From Eubacteriales bacterium (GTDB lineage: Bacteria; Bacillota; Clostridia; Oscillospirales; Oscillospiraceae): DNA of 40,118 nucleotides. Location of the stretch: assembly GCA_030529725.1 (NCBI GenBank), contig JAUMWI010000012.1, positions 1 through 40,118 of the forward strand, given 5' to 3'. Positions 1 to 9,200 of the stretch are shown here, one piece after another. Below the pieces are notes generated by a model. The model ran no database searches, was not told where the DNA came from, and saw only the letters and a list, made by a program, of their open reading frames with translations. Position numbers and translations under genes: made by a program. Numbering within the stretch: the stretch's first letter is position 1; every line of letters begins with the position of its first letter.

Positions 1-461
1 TCGCGGCCGTCAAGAAATGCGTGGATATAAACGCGCTTGAGCCCCTTGATGTGCGCCATCTTCAAAAGCGCGTAAAGATGGGAAAGCGTGGAATGTACAC
101 CGCCGGTGGAGTGCAGGCCGTAGAGATGCAGGGCGCTGTTGTTTTTCAGGCAGGCATCCATCGCCTCGTTATAGGCGGGATTTTCAAAAAAAGTGCCGTC
201 TTCAATCGAGCGCGTGATGCGCGGCAGATCCTGGAAAACAACGCGGCCGCCGCCGATGTTGGTGTGGCCCACCTCGCTGTTGCCCATCTGACCGTCGGGA
301 AGACCCACATCAAGACCGGAGGCCTTGAGCGTGGTGTGTGCGTATTCGGAAAACAGCCCGTCCAGCACGGGTGTGTTGGCGGCGCGGACAGCGTTGCCGG
401 TGAGATCATTGCTCAGACCGTAACCATCCATGATAATCAAAGTGGTCGGAGTTTTATTCAT
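1..461 (-). CDS. gpmI: 2,3-bisphosphoglycerate-independent phosphoglycerate mutase, N-terminal part (cut by window edge)
   Basis: Cytosolic glycolytic enzyme that interconverts 3-phosphoglycerate and 2-phosphoglycerate using metal and a phosphoserine intermediate. Only the first ~153 residues are inside the window; the rest lies beyond base 1. The N-terminus shows the alkaline-phosphatase-superfamily metal site (LIIMDGYGLS, Asp at residue ~12), then the NAVRAANTP stretch and PDGQMGNSEVGH, which carries the nucleophilic serine (about residue 62). ATG at 461 is preceded by GAGGAG. It follows tpiA by only 18 bases in a trmL-pgk-tpiA-gpmI order, so it is almost certainly co-transcribed with other lower-glycolysis genes. 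Confidence 0.95.
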   Translation of the reverse strand, partial: MNKTPTTLIIMDGYGLSNDLTGNAVRAANTPVLDGLFSEYAHTTLKASGLDVGLPDGQMGNSEVGHTNIGGGRVVFQDLPRITRSIEDGTFFENPAYNEAMDACLKNNSALHLYGLHSTGGVHSTLSHLYALLKMAHIKGLKRVYIHAFLDGR

Positions 462-479
462 TTCTGTCTCCTCGATTCT

Positions 480-1253
480 TTAGTTCTGGTTTGCAGCGTG
501 TATAATGGCCATGAGCGTGTCTGCCTTGAGGGAGGCACCGCCGATCAGGCCGCCGTCGATATCCTCGTGGGAGAGAAGCTCGGCTGCGTTTTCACCCTTC
601 ATAGAGCCGCCGTACTGCACGGTGACGCTGCGGGCAATGCGAGCCCCATAGAGGGAGCGGATCGTTGCGCGAATAAAGGTGCACACCTCAGCCGCCTGCT
701 CACCGGTGGCGTTTTTGCCGGTGCCGATCGCCCAGATGGGTTCATAGGCGATCACGCAGCGGCGCACCTGTTCGGCACTTACGCCGGAGAGCGCACTTTT
801 AAGCTGGAGCGCGATCAGCTCCATGGTCACGCCCATCTCGCGCTGCTCCAGACTTTCGCCGACGCAGATAATGGGGTTAAGATCTGCGTTAAGCACCGCG
901 TGGACTTTTTTGTTTACAATGGAATCGGTCTCACCGAAAAGTGCGCGGCGTTCACTGTGACCGACAATCACGTATTTTACACCGAGATCCGCAAGCATGT
1001 CAGCGGAAACCTCGCCGGTGTAGGCACCACTCTTCTCAAAGTAAACATTCTGTGCGCCCACCGCAACGCGGCTGTCCTTAAAGGCGCGCACGGCGGCGGA
1101 AATGTCGGCACTGGGGACGCACACAACAATGTCGCACCACTTGGACTTGGGCAGAAGAGCCTTGAATTCGTCGGCAAAGGCGCGGGTCTCGCTCGCGGTT
1201 TTGTTCATTTTCCAGTTGCCGGCAATGATCGTTTTACGATATCTGCGATTCAT
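480..1253 (-). CDS. tpiA: Triosephosphate isomerase
   Basis: Interconverts dihydroxyacetone phosphate and glyceraldehyde 3-phosphate. The 257-residue protein has normal family length. Visible landmarks are the N-terminal AGNWKMNKT (catalytic Asn and Lys near residues 12-14), YVIVGHSERR (catalytic His ~99), AYEPIWAIGTGKNAT (catalytic Glu ~171 and the mobile phosphate-gripping loop) and the C-terminal YGGSMKGEN and GGLIGGASL phosphate-binding segments. ATG at 1253 has AGGAG upstream at a slightly long spacing. It lies 37 bases after pgk and 18 before gpmI on the same strand, so it belongs to the glycolytic operon. Nothing is odd about it. Confidence 0.97.
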   Translation of the reverse strand: MNRRYRKTIIAGNWKMNKTASETRAFADEFKALLPKSKWCDIVVCVPSADISAAVRAFKDSRVAVGAQNVYFEKSGAYTGEVSADMLADLGVKYVIVGHSERRALFGETDSIVNKKVHAVLNADLNPIICVGESLEQREMGVTMELIALQLKSALSGVSAEQVRRCVIAYEPIWAIGTGKNATGEQAAEVCTFIRATIRSLYGARIARSVTVQYGGSMKGENAAELLSHEDIDGGLIGGASLKADTLMAIIHAANQN

Positions 1254-1290
1254 ATGTTTTGTTACTCCTATTGTTTATCGAATATGACGA

Positions 1291-2559
1291 TTACTTGTCT
1301 AAAAGACACGCCACACCGGGCAGCTCAAGTCCTTCGAGGAACTCCAGGGAGGCACCGCCGCCGGTGGAAATATGGGTGATCTTGTCAGCAAAGCCGAGCT
1401 GCTCGGCAGCCGCAGCGCTGTCACCGCCGCCAATGATGGTCACTGCGCCGGACTCGGCAAGTGCCTTGGCCATCGCTTTGGTGCCGTTTGCAAAGGCGGG
1501 GAACTCAAAAACGCCCATCGGGCCGTTCCAAACGATTGTTCCGGCGCCGGAGACGGCTGCGCAGAACGCCTTGACGGTCTCGGGGCCGATGTCCATGCCC
1601 ATCATATCTTCGGGAATCTTCATAGCGTCCACGGTGGCGGGCTGGGCATCGGCAGAAAATTCCTTCGCTGCCAGCGTGTCAGTCGGGAGCAGAAGCTTGA
1701 CGCCCTTGGCCTTGGCCTTTTCAATCATTTCAAGGGCATAGTCCATCTTGTCGGCTTCCAGCAGGGACTTGCCGATCTCACCGCCCTGTGCCTTGGCAAA
1801 CGTATACGCCATGCCGCCGCCGATAATAATGGTATCGGCCTTTTCCAGTAAATTGTTGATCACGCCGATCTTGTCGCTGACCTTGGCACCGCCGAGCACG
1901 GCGACAAACGGGCGCTTGGGTTCGTCAAGCGCCTTGCCCATGACGTCCAGCTCCTTGGCAACGAGCAGACCGGACACGGCGGGAAGATAAGCTGCGACAC
2001 CTGCGGTGGAGGCATGTGCACGGTGAACAGTGCCAAAGGCGTCAGAAACATACACCTCCGCCAGGGAGGCAAGCTTTTGGGCAAAGACGGGGTCGTTCTT
2101 TGTCTCGCCCTTTTCAAAACGGGTGTTCTCCAGCAGCATGATCTCGCCGCCCTTGAGCGCGGCAGCCTTAGCCCTGGCGTCCTCGCCTGCCACATCGGCG
2201 GCGAAAATGACCTCCTGACCGAGCAGCTCGCTCAAACGCTTGGCAATGGGGGCAAGTGTCAGCTTCTTCAGGGATTTTTTCCAGCTCTCTTCGGTGACGG
2301 AGGCGGGATCCTTGCCTTTTTCGACCTGCTTTTTCACATAGGAATCAAAGGTGGCGGCGGGCTTTCCGAGATGGGAGCAGGCGATAACCGCCGCACCGTT
2401 GTCGAGTAAATACCTAATGGTGGGCAGGGCCGCAACGATACGCTTATCCGAGGTGATCTCACCGGTGACCTTATCCTGCGGAACGTTAAAGTCGCAGCGC
2501 AGAAGAACCTTTTTGCCCTTGATGTCAATATCGCAGACGGTTTTTTTGTTGTAGTTCAT
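1291..2559 (-). CDS. pgk: Phosphoglycerate kinase
   Basis: Transfers the acyl phosphate of 1,3-bisphosphoglycerate to ADP, the first ATP-yielding step of glycolysis. The 422-residue sequence shows the N-domain substrate site ([11 protein letters not shown] near residue 22), the nucleotide-domain motif [11 protein letters not shown], the NGPMGVFEF segment and the C-terminal [13 protein letters not shown] phosphate-binding loop. The ATG at 2559 was chosen because GAGGAG sits 7-8 bases upstream; a TTG at 2574 in the same frame would overlap that site and adds residues not typical of the family. It is 36 bases downstream of trmL, implying co-transcription. Confidence 0.97.
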   Translation of the reverse strand: MNYNKKTVCDIDIKGKKVLLRCDFNVPQDKVTGEITSDKRIVAALPTIRYLLDNGAAVIACSHLGKPAATFDSYVKKQVEKGKDPASVTEESWKKSLKKLTLAPIAKRLSELLGQEVIFAADVAGEDARAKAAALKGGEIMLLENTRFEKGETKNDPVFAQKLASLAEVYVSDAFGTVHRAHASTAGVAAYLPAVSGLLVAKELDVMGKALDEPKRPFVAVLGGAKVSDKIGVINNLLEKADTIIIGGGMAYTFAKAQGGEIGKSLLEADKMDYALEMIEKAKAKGVKLLLPTDTLAAKEFSADAQPATVDAMKIPEDMMGMDIGPETVKAFCAAVSGAGTIVWNGPMGVFEFPAFANGTKAMAKALAESGAVTIIGGGDSAAAAEQLGFADKITHISTGGGASLEFLEGLELPGVACLLDK

Positions 2560-2595
2560 AACAGTTCTCCTCAAAAAATAACAATTATGATAAAC

Positions 2596-3096
2596 TTATT
2601 CGGGTTTGCTGTGTACCATTTCTCCCTCACCGAGCAGATTCGGAAAACCGAGCTGCCTGAGCGCTTCATAGGTCAGGATCGCAACGGAGTTGCTCAGGTT
2701 GAGGCTGCGAGCCTCCTGCCGCATGGGAAGACGAATGCAGCGGTCATAGTGGCACAGGCGAAAATACTCGGGAAGTCCGGCGGTCTCTTTGCCGAAAAAG
2801 AGCCAGCAGCCGTCGCGGAAGTGAGCTTCGCAATAGGCTTGCGGTGCTTTTGTTGTGGCGAGCCAGCAGTCCTGCGAGGCTTCGGGATGCTTTTCAAACA
2901 GATCCTCCAGATTTTCGTAGACGTTGACCTCCACAAGATGCCAGTAGTCAAGACCGGCACGCTTAACGGCACGGTCTGAAATGTCAAAGCCGAGCGGCTT
3001 GACCAGATGGAGCCGTGAGCCGGTCGCAGCGCAGGTTCGCGCGATGTTTCCGCAATTCTGAGGAATTTCCGGCTCGACCAAAACGATATTCAGCAA
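2596..3096 (-). CDS. trmL: tRNA (cytidine(34)-2'-O)-methyltransferase, TrmL type
   Basis: SPOUT-class (trefoil-knot) methyltransferase expected to 2'-O-methylate the wobble base of leucine tRNAs. The 166-residue protein starts with LNIVLVEPEIPQNCGNIART, the family's typical N-terminus, and ends with the knot motifs LFFGKETAGLP, CIRLPM and SLNLSNSVAIL, which bind S-adenosylmethionine. TTG at 3096 is preferred over GTG at 3105: the GAGG site at 3107-3110 is about 10 bases from the TTG but touches the GTG, and the resulting start matches known TrmL proteins. It is the first gene of a unit that continues into pgk, tpiA and gpmI. Confidence 0.9.
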   Translation of the reverse strand: MLNIVLVEPEIPQNCGNIARTCAATGSRLHLVKPLGFDISDRAVKRAGLDYWHLVEVNVYENLEDLFEKHPEASQDCWLATTKAPQAYCEAHFRDGCWLFFGKETAGLPEYFRLCHYDRCIRLPMRQEARSLNLSNSVAILTYEALRQLGFPNLLGEGEMVHSKPE

Positions 3097-3131
3097 TGGA
3101 AACACACCTCGCGATTTACGAAAGTTTTTGA

Positions 3132-3160
3132 ATTATACCGCAAAAAGTTTGCAAAATCAA
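3132..3160 (-). promoter_or_regulatory. Promoter of the trmL-pgk-tpiA-gpmI operon
   Basis: On the minus strand, TTGATT (3160-3155) and TATAAT (3137-3132) are separated by exactly 17 bases, a near-consensus sigma-A promoter. The predicted start falls near 3125, about 30 bases before the trmL TTG. No other equally good promoter was seen before pgk, so this probably drives glycolysis gene expression. Confidence 0.75.
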
Positions 3161-3269
3161 CCGGAAAAACAACTTTTTAAAACAATTTTTTGCAGAATGA
3201 AAGAAAGAATTCACGGAAACAAAATAATTATATTTTTTTGCAAGAAAAGGTGGATTTTTTGAAAGCTTT

Positions 3270-3278
3270 TGTTATAAT
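3270..3278 (+). promoter_or_regulatory. Extended -10 promoter for the glmU-like gene
   Basis: TG-t-TATAAT at 3270-3278 is a perfect extended -10 element about 40 bases before the ATG at 3318. The -35 position (around 3250) has no good match (GTGGAT), which is usual for extended -10 promoters. The surrounding 3170-3270 is AT-rich. Confidence 0.6.
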
Positions 3279-3317
3279 GGAAACAGTATATTATCCGAAG
3301 AAGGGAGTGAGTATCCG

Positions 3318-4457
3318 ATGGATCAGAAAATTGCAATTCTTTTCATGCCTGACGATATGGCCCTTACGAAGGAAAAGACGCCGCTGATGCTTCAGCCTAT
3401 CTTGTTCTGCCCTGTTTTGACATGGATGTTTGCGGAACTGATGGGACTTGGCATTGAGCGGTTTTTTGTTGTTTCGGATGTGCGTGCGCATGACGTGATG
3501 CGCCCCTATATTCCGGCTGAAGCAGACGTAACCTATGTGGACGGGGCAAAGCACGGGAGTGAACTTCAAAAGCTTCTCAAGGGAGAGAAGGGCCGTGTGG
3601 TCATTGTCAACGGTGCAGTGCTTCCTGTGGGTGTGTTTTCCGGCGGCGCGGTCTACCATGCCGAGGCAAAGGAATGCTGCAAGGTGCTTAAGGAGCATGG
3701 TGCGTTTGCCGCATTCCCCAAGGGCGCAGAGATCATGAAGGGATTCCTTCCCATCGGCGACGAGGAGGAGCTGCGTGCCGCGCAGCCGATGTGCCGCCAA
3801 AAGATTCTGGAAAAACACTTTGGAAACGGCGTCAACATTATGGACGCGAACACCACTTATATCGATCCGCGCACGGAGATCGGCAGCGGCACACTGATTT
3901 TGCCGGGGACGATCCTCAAGGGAAGAACGATCATCGGGAAAAACTGCACGATCGGTCCGAATGCTGTGATCAACAACTGCACGATCGGTGATGAGACAGA
4001 GGTCAACGCCTCTCAGACGAACGAGAGCACCATCGGCTCTTACACAACGGTAGGACCCTTTGCCTATGTCCGTCCGAACAGCCACATCGGCGATCATGTG
4101 AAGGTCGGTGACTTTGTGGAGATCAAGAACAGCGTCATCGGCAACGGCACGAAGATTTCGCACCTTACCTATGTCGGTGATTCCGATTGCGGCGAGCGCA
4201 TCAACTTCGGCTGCGGCACGGTCACGACGAATTACGACGGATTTAAGAAGTTCCGCTGCACGATTGAGGACGATGCCTTTATCGGCTGCAACACCAATCT
4301 CATTGCACCGGTCAAGGTCGGAAAGGGCAGCTATATTGCCGCCGGCTCCACTGTCACGGACGAGGTGCCGGAGGACAGTCTTGCCGTTGCAAGAGCCAAG
4401 CAGGTCAACAAACCCGGCTGGGCGGAAAAGTGGCGGAAGCTGCATGAGAAAAAATAA
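3318..4457 (+). CDS. GlmU-like protein: intact glucosamine-1-phosphate acetyltransferase domain, degenerate uridylyltransferase domain
   Basis: 379 residues. From about residue 172 on it is a left-handed beta-helix like the GlmU C-terminal domain, which acetylates glucosamine 1-phosphate for peptidoglycan precursor synthesis. The residues used for acetyl transfer are all present: Arg252 (YVRP), Lys270 (EIKN), His282 and Tyr285 (SHLTYVGD), Asn296 and Asn305 (TNYDG). The N-terminal domain is unusual. GlmU normally has ~230 residues starting with a LAAGxGTRM loop and a catalytic Asp in a GDxPL motif; here residues 7-16 read ILFMPDDMAL, the second motif reads VNGAVLPV (no Asp), and the domain is only ~165 residues. 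Its place before prs, pth and mfd is the conserved Firmicutes glmU locus. AAGGGAG precedes the ATG. I infer an acetyltransferase that has probably lost uridylyltransferase activity; annotation pipelines may well call it bifunctional GlmU. Confidence 0.85.
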   Translation: MDQKIAILFMPDDMALTKEKTPLMLQPILFCPVLTWMFAELMGLGIERFFVVSDVRAHDVMRPYIPAEADVTYVDGAKHGSELQKLLKGEKGRVVIVNGAVLPVGVFSGGAVYHAEAKECCKVLKEHGAFAAFPKGAEIMKGFLPIGDEEELRAAQPMCRQKILEKHFGNGVNIMDANTTYIDPRTEIGSGTLILPGTILKGRTIIGKNCTIGPNAVINNCTIGDETEVNASQTNESTIGSYTTVGPFAYVRPNSHIGDHVKVGDFVEIKNSVIGNGTKISHLTYVGDSDCGERINFGCGTVTTNYDGFKKFRCTIEDDAFIGCNTNLIAPVKVGKGSYIAAGSTVTDEVPEDSLAVARAKQVNKPGWAEKWRKLHEKK

Positions 4458-4513
4458 GCGCGCAATTGAAAATTTACATATAAATCAATTTAGAACAGAG
4501 GAGCGAAACTATC

Positions 4514-5473
4514 ATGATTTCTCACGGCAAGGACATCAAAATCTTTACGGGTAACGCAAACCCTGCTCTGGCAAACGAGATTTGCAAGATCATCGGCACC
4601 AAGCTCGGCGAGTCCGAGGTCAAGCAGTTTGCTGACGGCGAATGCTCTGTCTCCTTGTATGAGACCGTTCGCGGCAGCGATGTGTTTCTGGTGCAGTCCA
4701 CCTGCAAGCCTGTCAACGACAGCTTGATGGAGCTGCTGATCATGGTCGATGCATGCCGCCGTGCATCTGCCGGCCGTATTACCGCGGTCATTCCTTACTT
4801 CGGCTACGCCCGTCAGGACCGCAAGGCCAAGTCCCGCGATCCCATTTCCTCCAAGCTGGTCGCCAATATGCTTGTCGCCGCCGGCGTTGACCGCGTACTG
4901 ACAATGGACCTGCATGCCGCTCAGATCCAGGGATTCTTCGATATTCCGGTGGATAATCTGTTCGGCAACCCTGTTTTTGTGGATTACTATGCCAAGAAGT
5001 TCGGCAGCAAGGCAGAGGAAATGGTCGTCGTTTCCCCCGACGTCGGCTCTGTTGCCCGCGCCCGTACCTTCGCGCAGAAGCTCGGTATGGGCCTTGCCAT
5101 CGTGGATAAGCGCCGCGAGAGAGCCAACCAGTGCGAAGTCATGAACGTCATCGGTGATGTCAAGGGTAAGGAATGCATCCTCTTTGACGATATGGTCGAT
5201 ACCGCAGGTTCTCTGTGCAACGCAGCCAAGGCGATCATCGAAGTCGGCGGCGCCACCAAGGTCTATGCCTGCGCCTCCCACGGTGTCCTCTCCGGCCCGG
5301 CCATCGATCGTCTCGAAAAGAGCCAGATCGAGGAGCTTGCTCTGCTCAATACCATTCCGGAGCATGCCGAAGCCGCTCGCGCCCGCATCAAGTACCTGAC
5401 GGTCGCCCCGATGTTTGCGGAAGCGATTGAGCGCACCTATCAGGAAATCTCCATCGCTAAACTGTTCAACTAA
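4514..5473 (+). CDS. prs: Ribose-phosphate pyrophosphokinase (PRPP synthase)
   Basis: Makes phosphoribosyl pyrophosphate from ribose 5-phosphate and ATP for purine, pyrimidine, NAD, His and Trp synthesis. The 319-residue class I enzyme has the N-terminal KIFTGNANPALA segment, YFGYARQDRK (ATP loop region, ~residue 95), the metal-binding DLHAAQIQGFF, VVSPDVGS, the KRRE flexible-loop catalytic segment, and the PRPP loop DDMVDTAGSL (ribose 5-phosphate site). ATG at 4514 is preceded by GAGGAG. It lies 56 bases after the glmU-like gene, in the widespread glmU-prs arrangement. Confidence 0.97.
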   Translation: MISHGKDIKIFTGNANPALANEICKIIGTKLGESEVKQFADGECSVSLYETVRGSDVFLVQSTCKPVNDSLMELLIMVDACRRASAGRITAVIPYFGYARQDRKAKSRDPISSKLVANMLVAAGVDRVLTMDLHAAQIQGFFDIPVDNLFGNPVFVDYYAKKFGSKAEEMVVVSPDVGSVARARTFAQKLGMGLAIVDKRRERANQCEVMNVIGDVKGKECILFDDMVDTAGSLCNAAKAIIEVGGATKVYACASHGVLSGPAIDRLEKSQIEELALLNTIPEHAEAARARIKYLTVAPMFAEAIERTYQEISIAKLFN

Positions 5474-5484
5474 AAAATCACCTC

Positions 5485-5509
5485 AAAAAAGAGCCAACGG
5501 CTCTTTTTT
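5485..5509 (+). terminator. Intrinsic terminator after prs
   Basis: GAGCC (5491-5495), a three-base AAC loop and GGCTC (5499-5503), flanked by six A and six T, form a stem that can extend to 11 pairs and ends in a U-tract. It sits only 14 bases before the pth ATG, so pth must rely on readthrough or on a promoter inside prs. Confidence 0.85.
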
Positions 5510-5523
5510 GATTAGGAGAGGTT

Positions 5524-6117
5524 ATGTTCTTTCGCAGTAAGGCAGGTCCTGCCGAATGGATTCTCGTATGCCTCGGCAACTACGGACAAAAATATGAAAA
5601 TACGCGTCATAACATCGGATTCATGGCGGCGGATCGGCTGGTGGAAAAGCGCAGTCTGAAGTGTAACCGTCTGCGGTTCCGTGCGCTGACCGAGGTGATC
5701 GACTTTGGCGGAGCGTGCGTGCTGCTGATGAAGCCGCAGACGTATATGAACCTTTCCGGTGAAGCGGTCGGTGAGGCGGCGCGGTTTTACAAGATCCCGG
5801 CGGATCATGTCGTGGTCATTTCGGACGATATTTCTCTGCCGCTGGGTAAGATCCGCGTGCGCGCAAGCGGCAGTGCAGGCGGACACAACGGACTGAAAAA
5901 CATCATCGCCCACCTCGGCACGGATGCATTTCCCCGCGTCAAGGTCGGTGTCGGCGCACCGGAGAATCCGGAGCATGATATCATCGACTGGGTGGTGGGA
6001 AACTTCTCCGCACAGGAGAAGAAGATCATCGAGGAAGCGCTTGACAAGGCGCTTGCCGCGGCGGAGTGTATTATCGAAAAGAACGTTACCGAGGCACAAA
6101 ACAGATATAATGGCTGA
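5524..6117 (+). CDS. pth: Peptidyl-tRNA hydrolase
   Basis: Releases tRNA from prematurely dropped peptidyl-tRNA, an essential recycling step. 197 residues, usual length. Catalytic landmarks are CLGNYGQKYENTRHNIGF (Asn19 and catalytic His29), LMKPQTYMNLSGEAV and SDDISLPLGKIRVRASGSAGGHNGLKNI, which contain the conserved Asp and the GGHNG tRNA-binding loop. The first motif reads LGNYG where most members have LGNPG, a mild deviation outside the catalytic residues. ATG has AGGAG upstream. Its place between prs and mfd is conserved in Bacillus and relatives. Confidence 0.96.
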   Translation: MFFRSKAGPAEWILVCLGNYGQKYENTRHNIGFMAADRLVEKRSLKCNRLRFRALTEVIDFGGACVLLMKPQTYMNLSGEAVGEAARFYKIPADHVVVISDDISLPLGKIRVRASGSAGGHNGLKNIIAHLGTDAFPRVKVGVGAPENPEHDIIDWVVGNFSAQEKKIIEEALDKALAAAECIIEKNVTEAQNRYNG

Positions 6118-6147
6118 AAAAATGCGGACGAAAGTCCGCATTTTTTT
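6118..6147 (+). terminator. Intrinsic terminator after pth
   Basis: ATGCGGAC (6122-6129), a GAAA tetraloop and GTCCGCAT (6134-6141) form a perfect stem starting directly after the pth stop codon and followed by seven T. This is a strong rho-independent terminator. Confidence 0.92.
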
Positions 6148-6149
6148 GG

Positions 6150-6178
6150 TTTACTTTCTCCGCTGTGTCGTGTATATT
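6150..6178 (+). promoter_or_regulatory. Promoter of mfd
   Basis: TTTACT (6150-6155) and TATATT (6173-6178) are spaced by 17 bases. The -35 box partly overlaps the end of the pth terminator, so mfd appears to be expressed independently of the upstream genes. Predicted start is near 6185, giving a leader of about 87 bases. Confidence 0.6.
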
Positions 6179-6194
6179 ATAGTGTAATGCAGAG

Positions 6195-6239
6195 AAAAGG
6201 TGCGTGTCATACCCCCTGCGGGGCGATACGCGCCCTTTT
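6195..6239 (+). other. Stem-loop in the mfd leader, possible attenuator
   Basis: AAAAGGTGCGT (6195-6205) can pair with ACGCGCCCTTTT (6228-6239, one bulged C and one G-U pair), and the middle contains a second GC-rich hairpin, CCCC-CTGC-GGGG. It ends in only four T before the ribosome-binding site, so it could be a weak attenuator or simply a stabilising leader structure. Confidence 0.45.
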
Positions 6240-6271
6240 GTGCGTGCTCTTAGGAGGGAGGAGTCGGTGAG

Positions 6272-9200
6272 ATGAAAGCGCTCAATGAGGTTGTCGCAAA
6301 GCTGCCGGAGGTGCAGGAGTTGTGCGCGGATATGGATGCCGGACGGTGCCCCGTTGCCGTTTCCGGCGTTTCCGGTGTCCACCGCGCCATCATTGCCGCC
6401 GCGCTGCAGCAGAAAATGCAGCGGCCCATTCTTGTCCTGTGCGCCGATGAGAACGAGTGCAAGCGCATGACGGCTGACTTGACTGCGTTGCTGGAGATTG
6501 AGCCGCAGCTGCTCTTTGCACGCGAATGGCAGCTGCGTGATCGCGTGGCAGCTTCGCACGGCTGGGAACAGCAGCGTCTCGGCACGCTGTATTCCCTTGC
6601 AACCGGCAGCTCGCCGGTCCTTGTTGCCACGGTAGACGGACTTTTACAACGCACCCTGCCGCCGTCTGCGCTGCGCGATGCGGCGCTGGAACTGCGCGTC
6701 GGTGAACAGTATGATCTGGGAGCGCTGGCTGAGAAGCTCGGAACCTCCGGATATGTGCGTGCAGAGACGGTCGAGGGCGTGGGGCAGTATGCGCTGCGCG
6801 GCGGTATTCTGGATCTCTGGTCACCTCTGAGCAATCCTGTGCGCGTGGAGTTTTTCGACAATGAAGTGGACGCGATGGGCGAATTTGACGTCAGCACCCA
6901 GCGCCGCACGAAAAATGTCGATCAGCTCACGGTGCTGCCGGCGGCAGAGGTGCTTCCCGAATGTGCCGAGGGCGGACGCGAGGCGATGCTCGAGCGCGTG
7001 AGCCACGCGCTGCGCCGCCTTGCCAAAAAGAACGGGAACGAAGCCGTTGTCAAGGCGCTGCGCGGCGATTTGGAGCGGCTTTCTCAGCGATTGAGCCTCG
7101 GCGGAATGGATCGCTATCTGACTGCCTGCTATCCCACACCAGTGACGGCGGCGGATTATCTTGCAAGCGAGACCATGGTGTTTGTCTGCGAGGGAAACCG
7201 CGTATCAGAGCGCGCAAAAAACTATTTCTGGACGCAGGATGAGGATACGAAACTGCTGATGGAAGAGGGCGTACTCTGCGGCGATTTTGCAGAGCTTTCG
7301 CTCTCCGTTGATGCTCTTGTGCAAAAGCTCGGTGAGTACCCGCTCGTCATGCTTGACAGTCTGCCCACCTCACGCAATTTTACCGCGCCGCGTGCGCTGC
7401 TGTCCGTCCATGTGCGCTCACTGCCGTCCTATGGCGGAAGCCTGGAGACTGCGGCGGCGGATATGGAACAGTATCTGCACTCCGGCAGCGGCGTGCTGGT
7501 GCTTTGCGGCAACGAAACGCGCGGAAGAAATATGGCGCGCCTTTTGGAAGAGCGCGGAATCCGTGCATATCCTGACTTTGAAAACGGGGTACTGCCCCGA
7601 CCGGGCGAGGTCGTCATCGGTCTCGGTGCGCTGTCCGCCGGCAGCGAGTGGCCGCAGCTGAAGCTTGCGATCTTGACAGAGGGGCAGCTTACCACGGCGT
7701 CCTCCGGCAGGAAGAGTCCCCCACGGCAGAAAAAGGACACGAGCCGTCAAAAGCTTCAGTCCTATACCGACCTCTCTCCGGGGGATCTTGTGGTGCATAT
7801 CCACCACGGCATCGGCCGCTTTGCCGGCATCGAGCGGATGCGTGTGGACGGTGTGGAAAAGGATTATATCAAGCTCTGTTACGCAGGCAGCGACACGCTC
7901 TATGTTCCCGCCACGCAGCTTGATATGGTGTCAAAATATATTGGCGGAGGAACCGATGAAAACGGCGACCCGGTCACGCGGCTTTCCAAGCTCGGCGGTA
8001 CTGACTGGAGCCGCGCAAAATCGAAGGCGAAGGCCGCAGCAAAGGACCTTGCCAAGGGTCTGATCGCACTTTATGCCGAGCGGCAGCGGCGCCCGGGCTT
8101 TGCCTTCTCACCGGATTCTCCGTGGCAGCGTGAGTTCGAGGACGCGTTTGATTACGAGGAGACAGATGACCAGATCCGTGCCATCGAGGAGATCAAGGCG
8201 GATATGGAACGCAAAACGCCGATGGACCGCCTGCTTTGCGGCGATGTGGGCTACGGCAAGACGGAGGTCGCGCTGCGCGCTGCGATGAAGTGCATTCTCG
8301 ACGGCAAGCAGGCGGCGCTGCTGGTGCCGACAACGGTGCTTGCCCAGCAGCACTATGTCACCGCCATGAACCGCTTCCGCTCATTTCCTGTGCAGATCGA
8401 GGTGCTCTCTCGCTTCAGAACACCCGCACAGAAAAAGAAAATTTTAGAGGACGCGGCGCAGGGAAGGATCGACCTTCTCATCGGCACACACTCACTGCTG
8501 CAAAAGAACATGAAGTTCAAGGACCTGGGACTGCTCATCATCGATGAGGAGCAGCGTTTCGGTGTGACGCACAAGGAACGGCTCAAAGAGCTTTCCCGCC
8601 AGGTAGACACCCTGACATTAACAGCAACGCCCATTCCGCGCACGCTCAACATGGCACTGAGCGGAATCCGCGATATGTCCACCATCGAGATGCCGCCGCG
8701 TGACCGCCAGAGCGTGCAGACGTACGTGCTTGAGCACGACTGGGGTGTGGTAGCGGATGCCATTCGCCGTGAGCTTGCCCGCGGCGGACAGGTCTACTAC
8801 CTGCACAACCGCGTGGAGACGATCGACCGCTGCGCGATGAAGCTCAGGGAGCTGCTCGGAGACGAGGTGCGTATCGGCGTTGCCCACGGCAAAATGGACG
8901 AAAAGCAGCTCTCCGCGATGATGCAGCAGGTGTCGGATGGCGAACTGGACATTCTCGTGTGCACGACCATCATTGAAACGGGTATTGACATTCCCAATGT
9001 CAACACGCTTATCATTGAAGATGCCGACCGTCTCGGGCTTGCTCAGCTCCACCAGATCCGCGGACGCATCGGCAGAAGCGCAAGAAGAGCGTATGCCTAT
9101 ATGACCTACCGCGCAGGGAAAATTCTCACGGAGGTTGCCGCCAAGCGCCTCACCGCCATCAAGGAATATGCCGAATTTGGCTCGGGCTTCCGCATTGCCA

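Noticed and set aside
4468..4501. Separate promoter for prs in the glmU-prs gap
   Set aside because: TTGAAA is present, but at 17 bases there is only TTTAGA, so the -10 is too weak to call.
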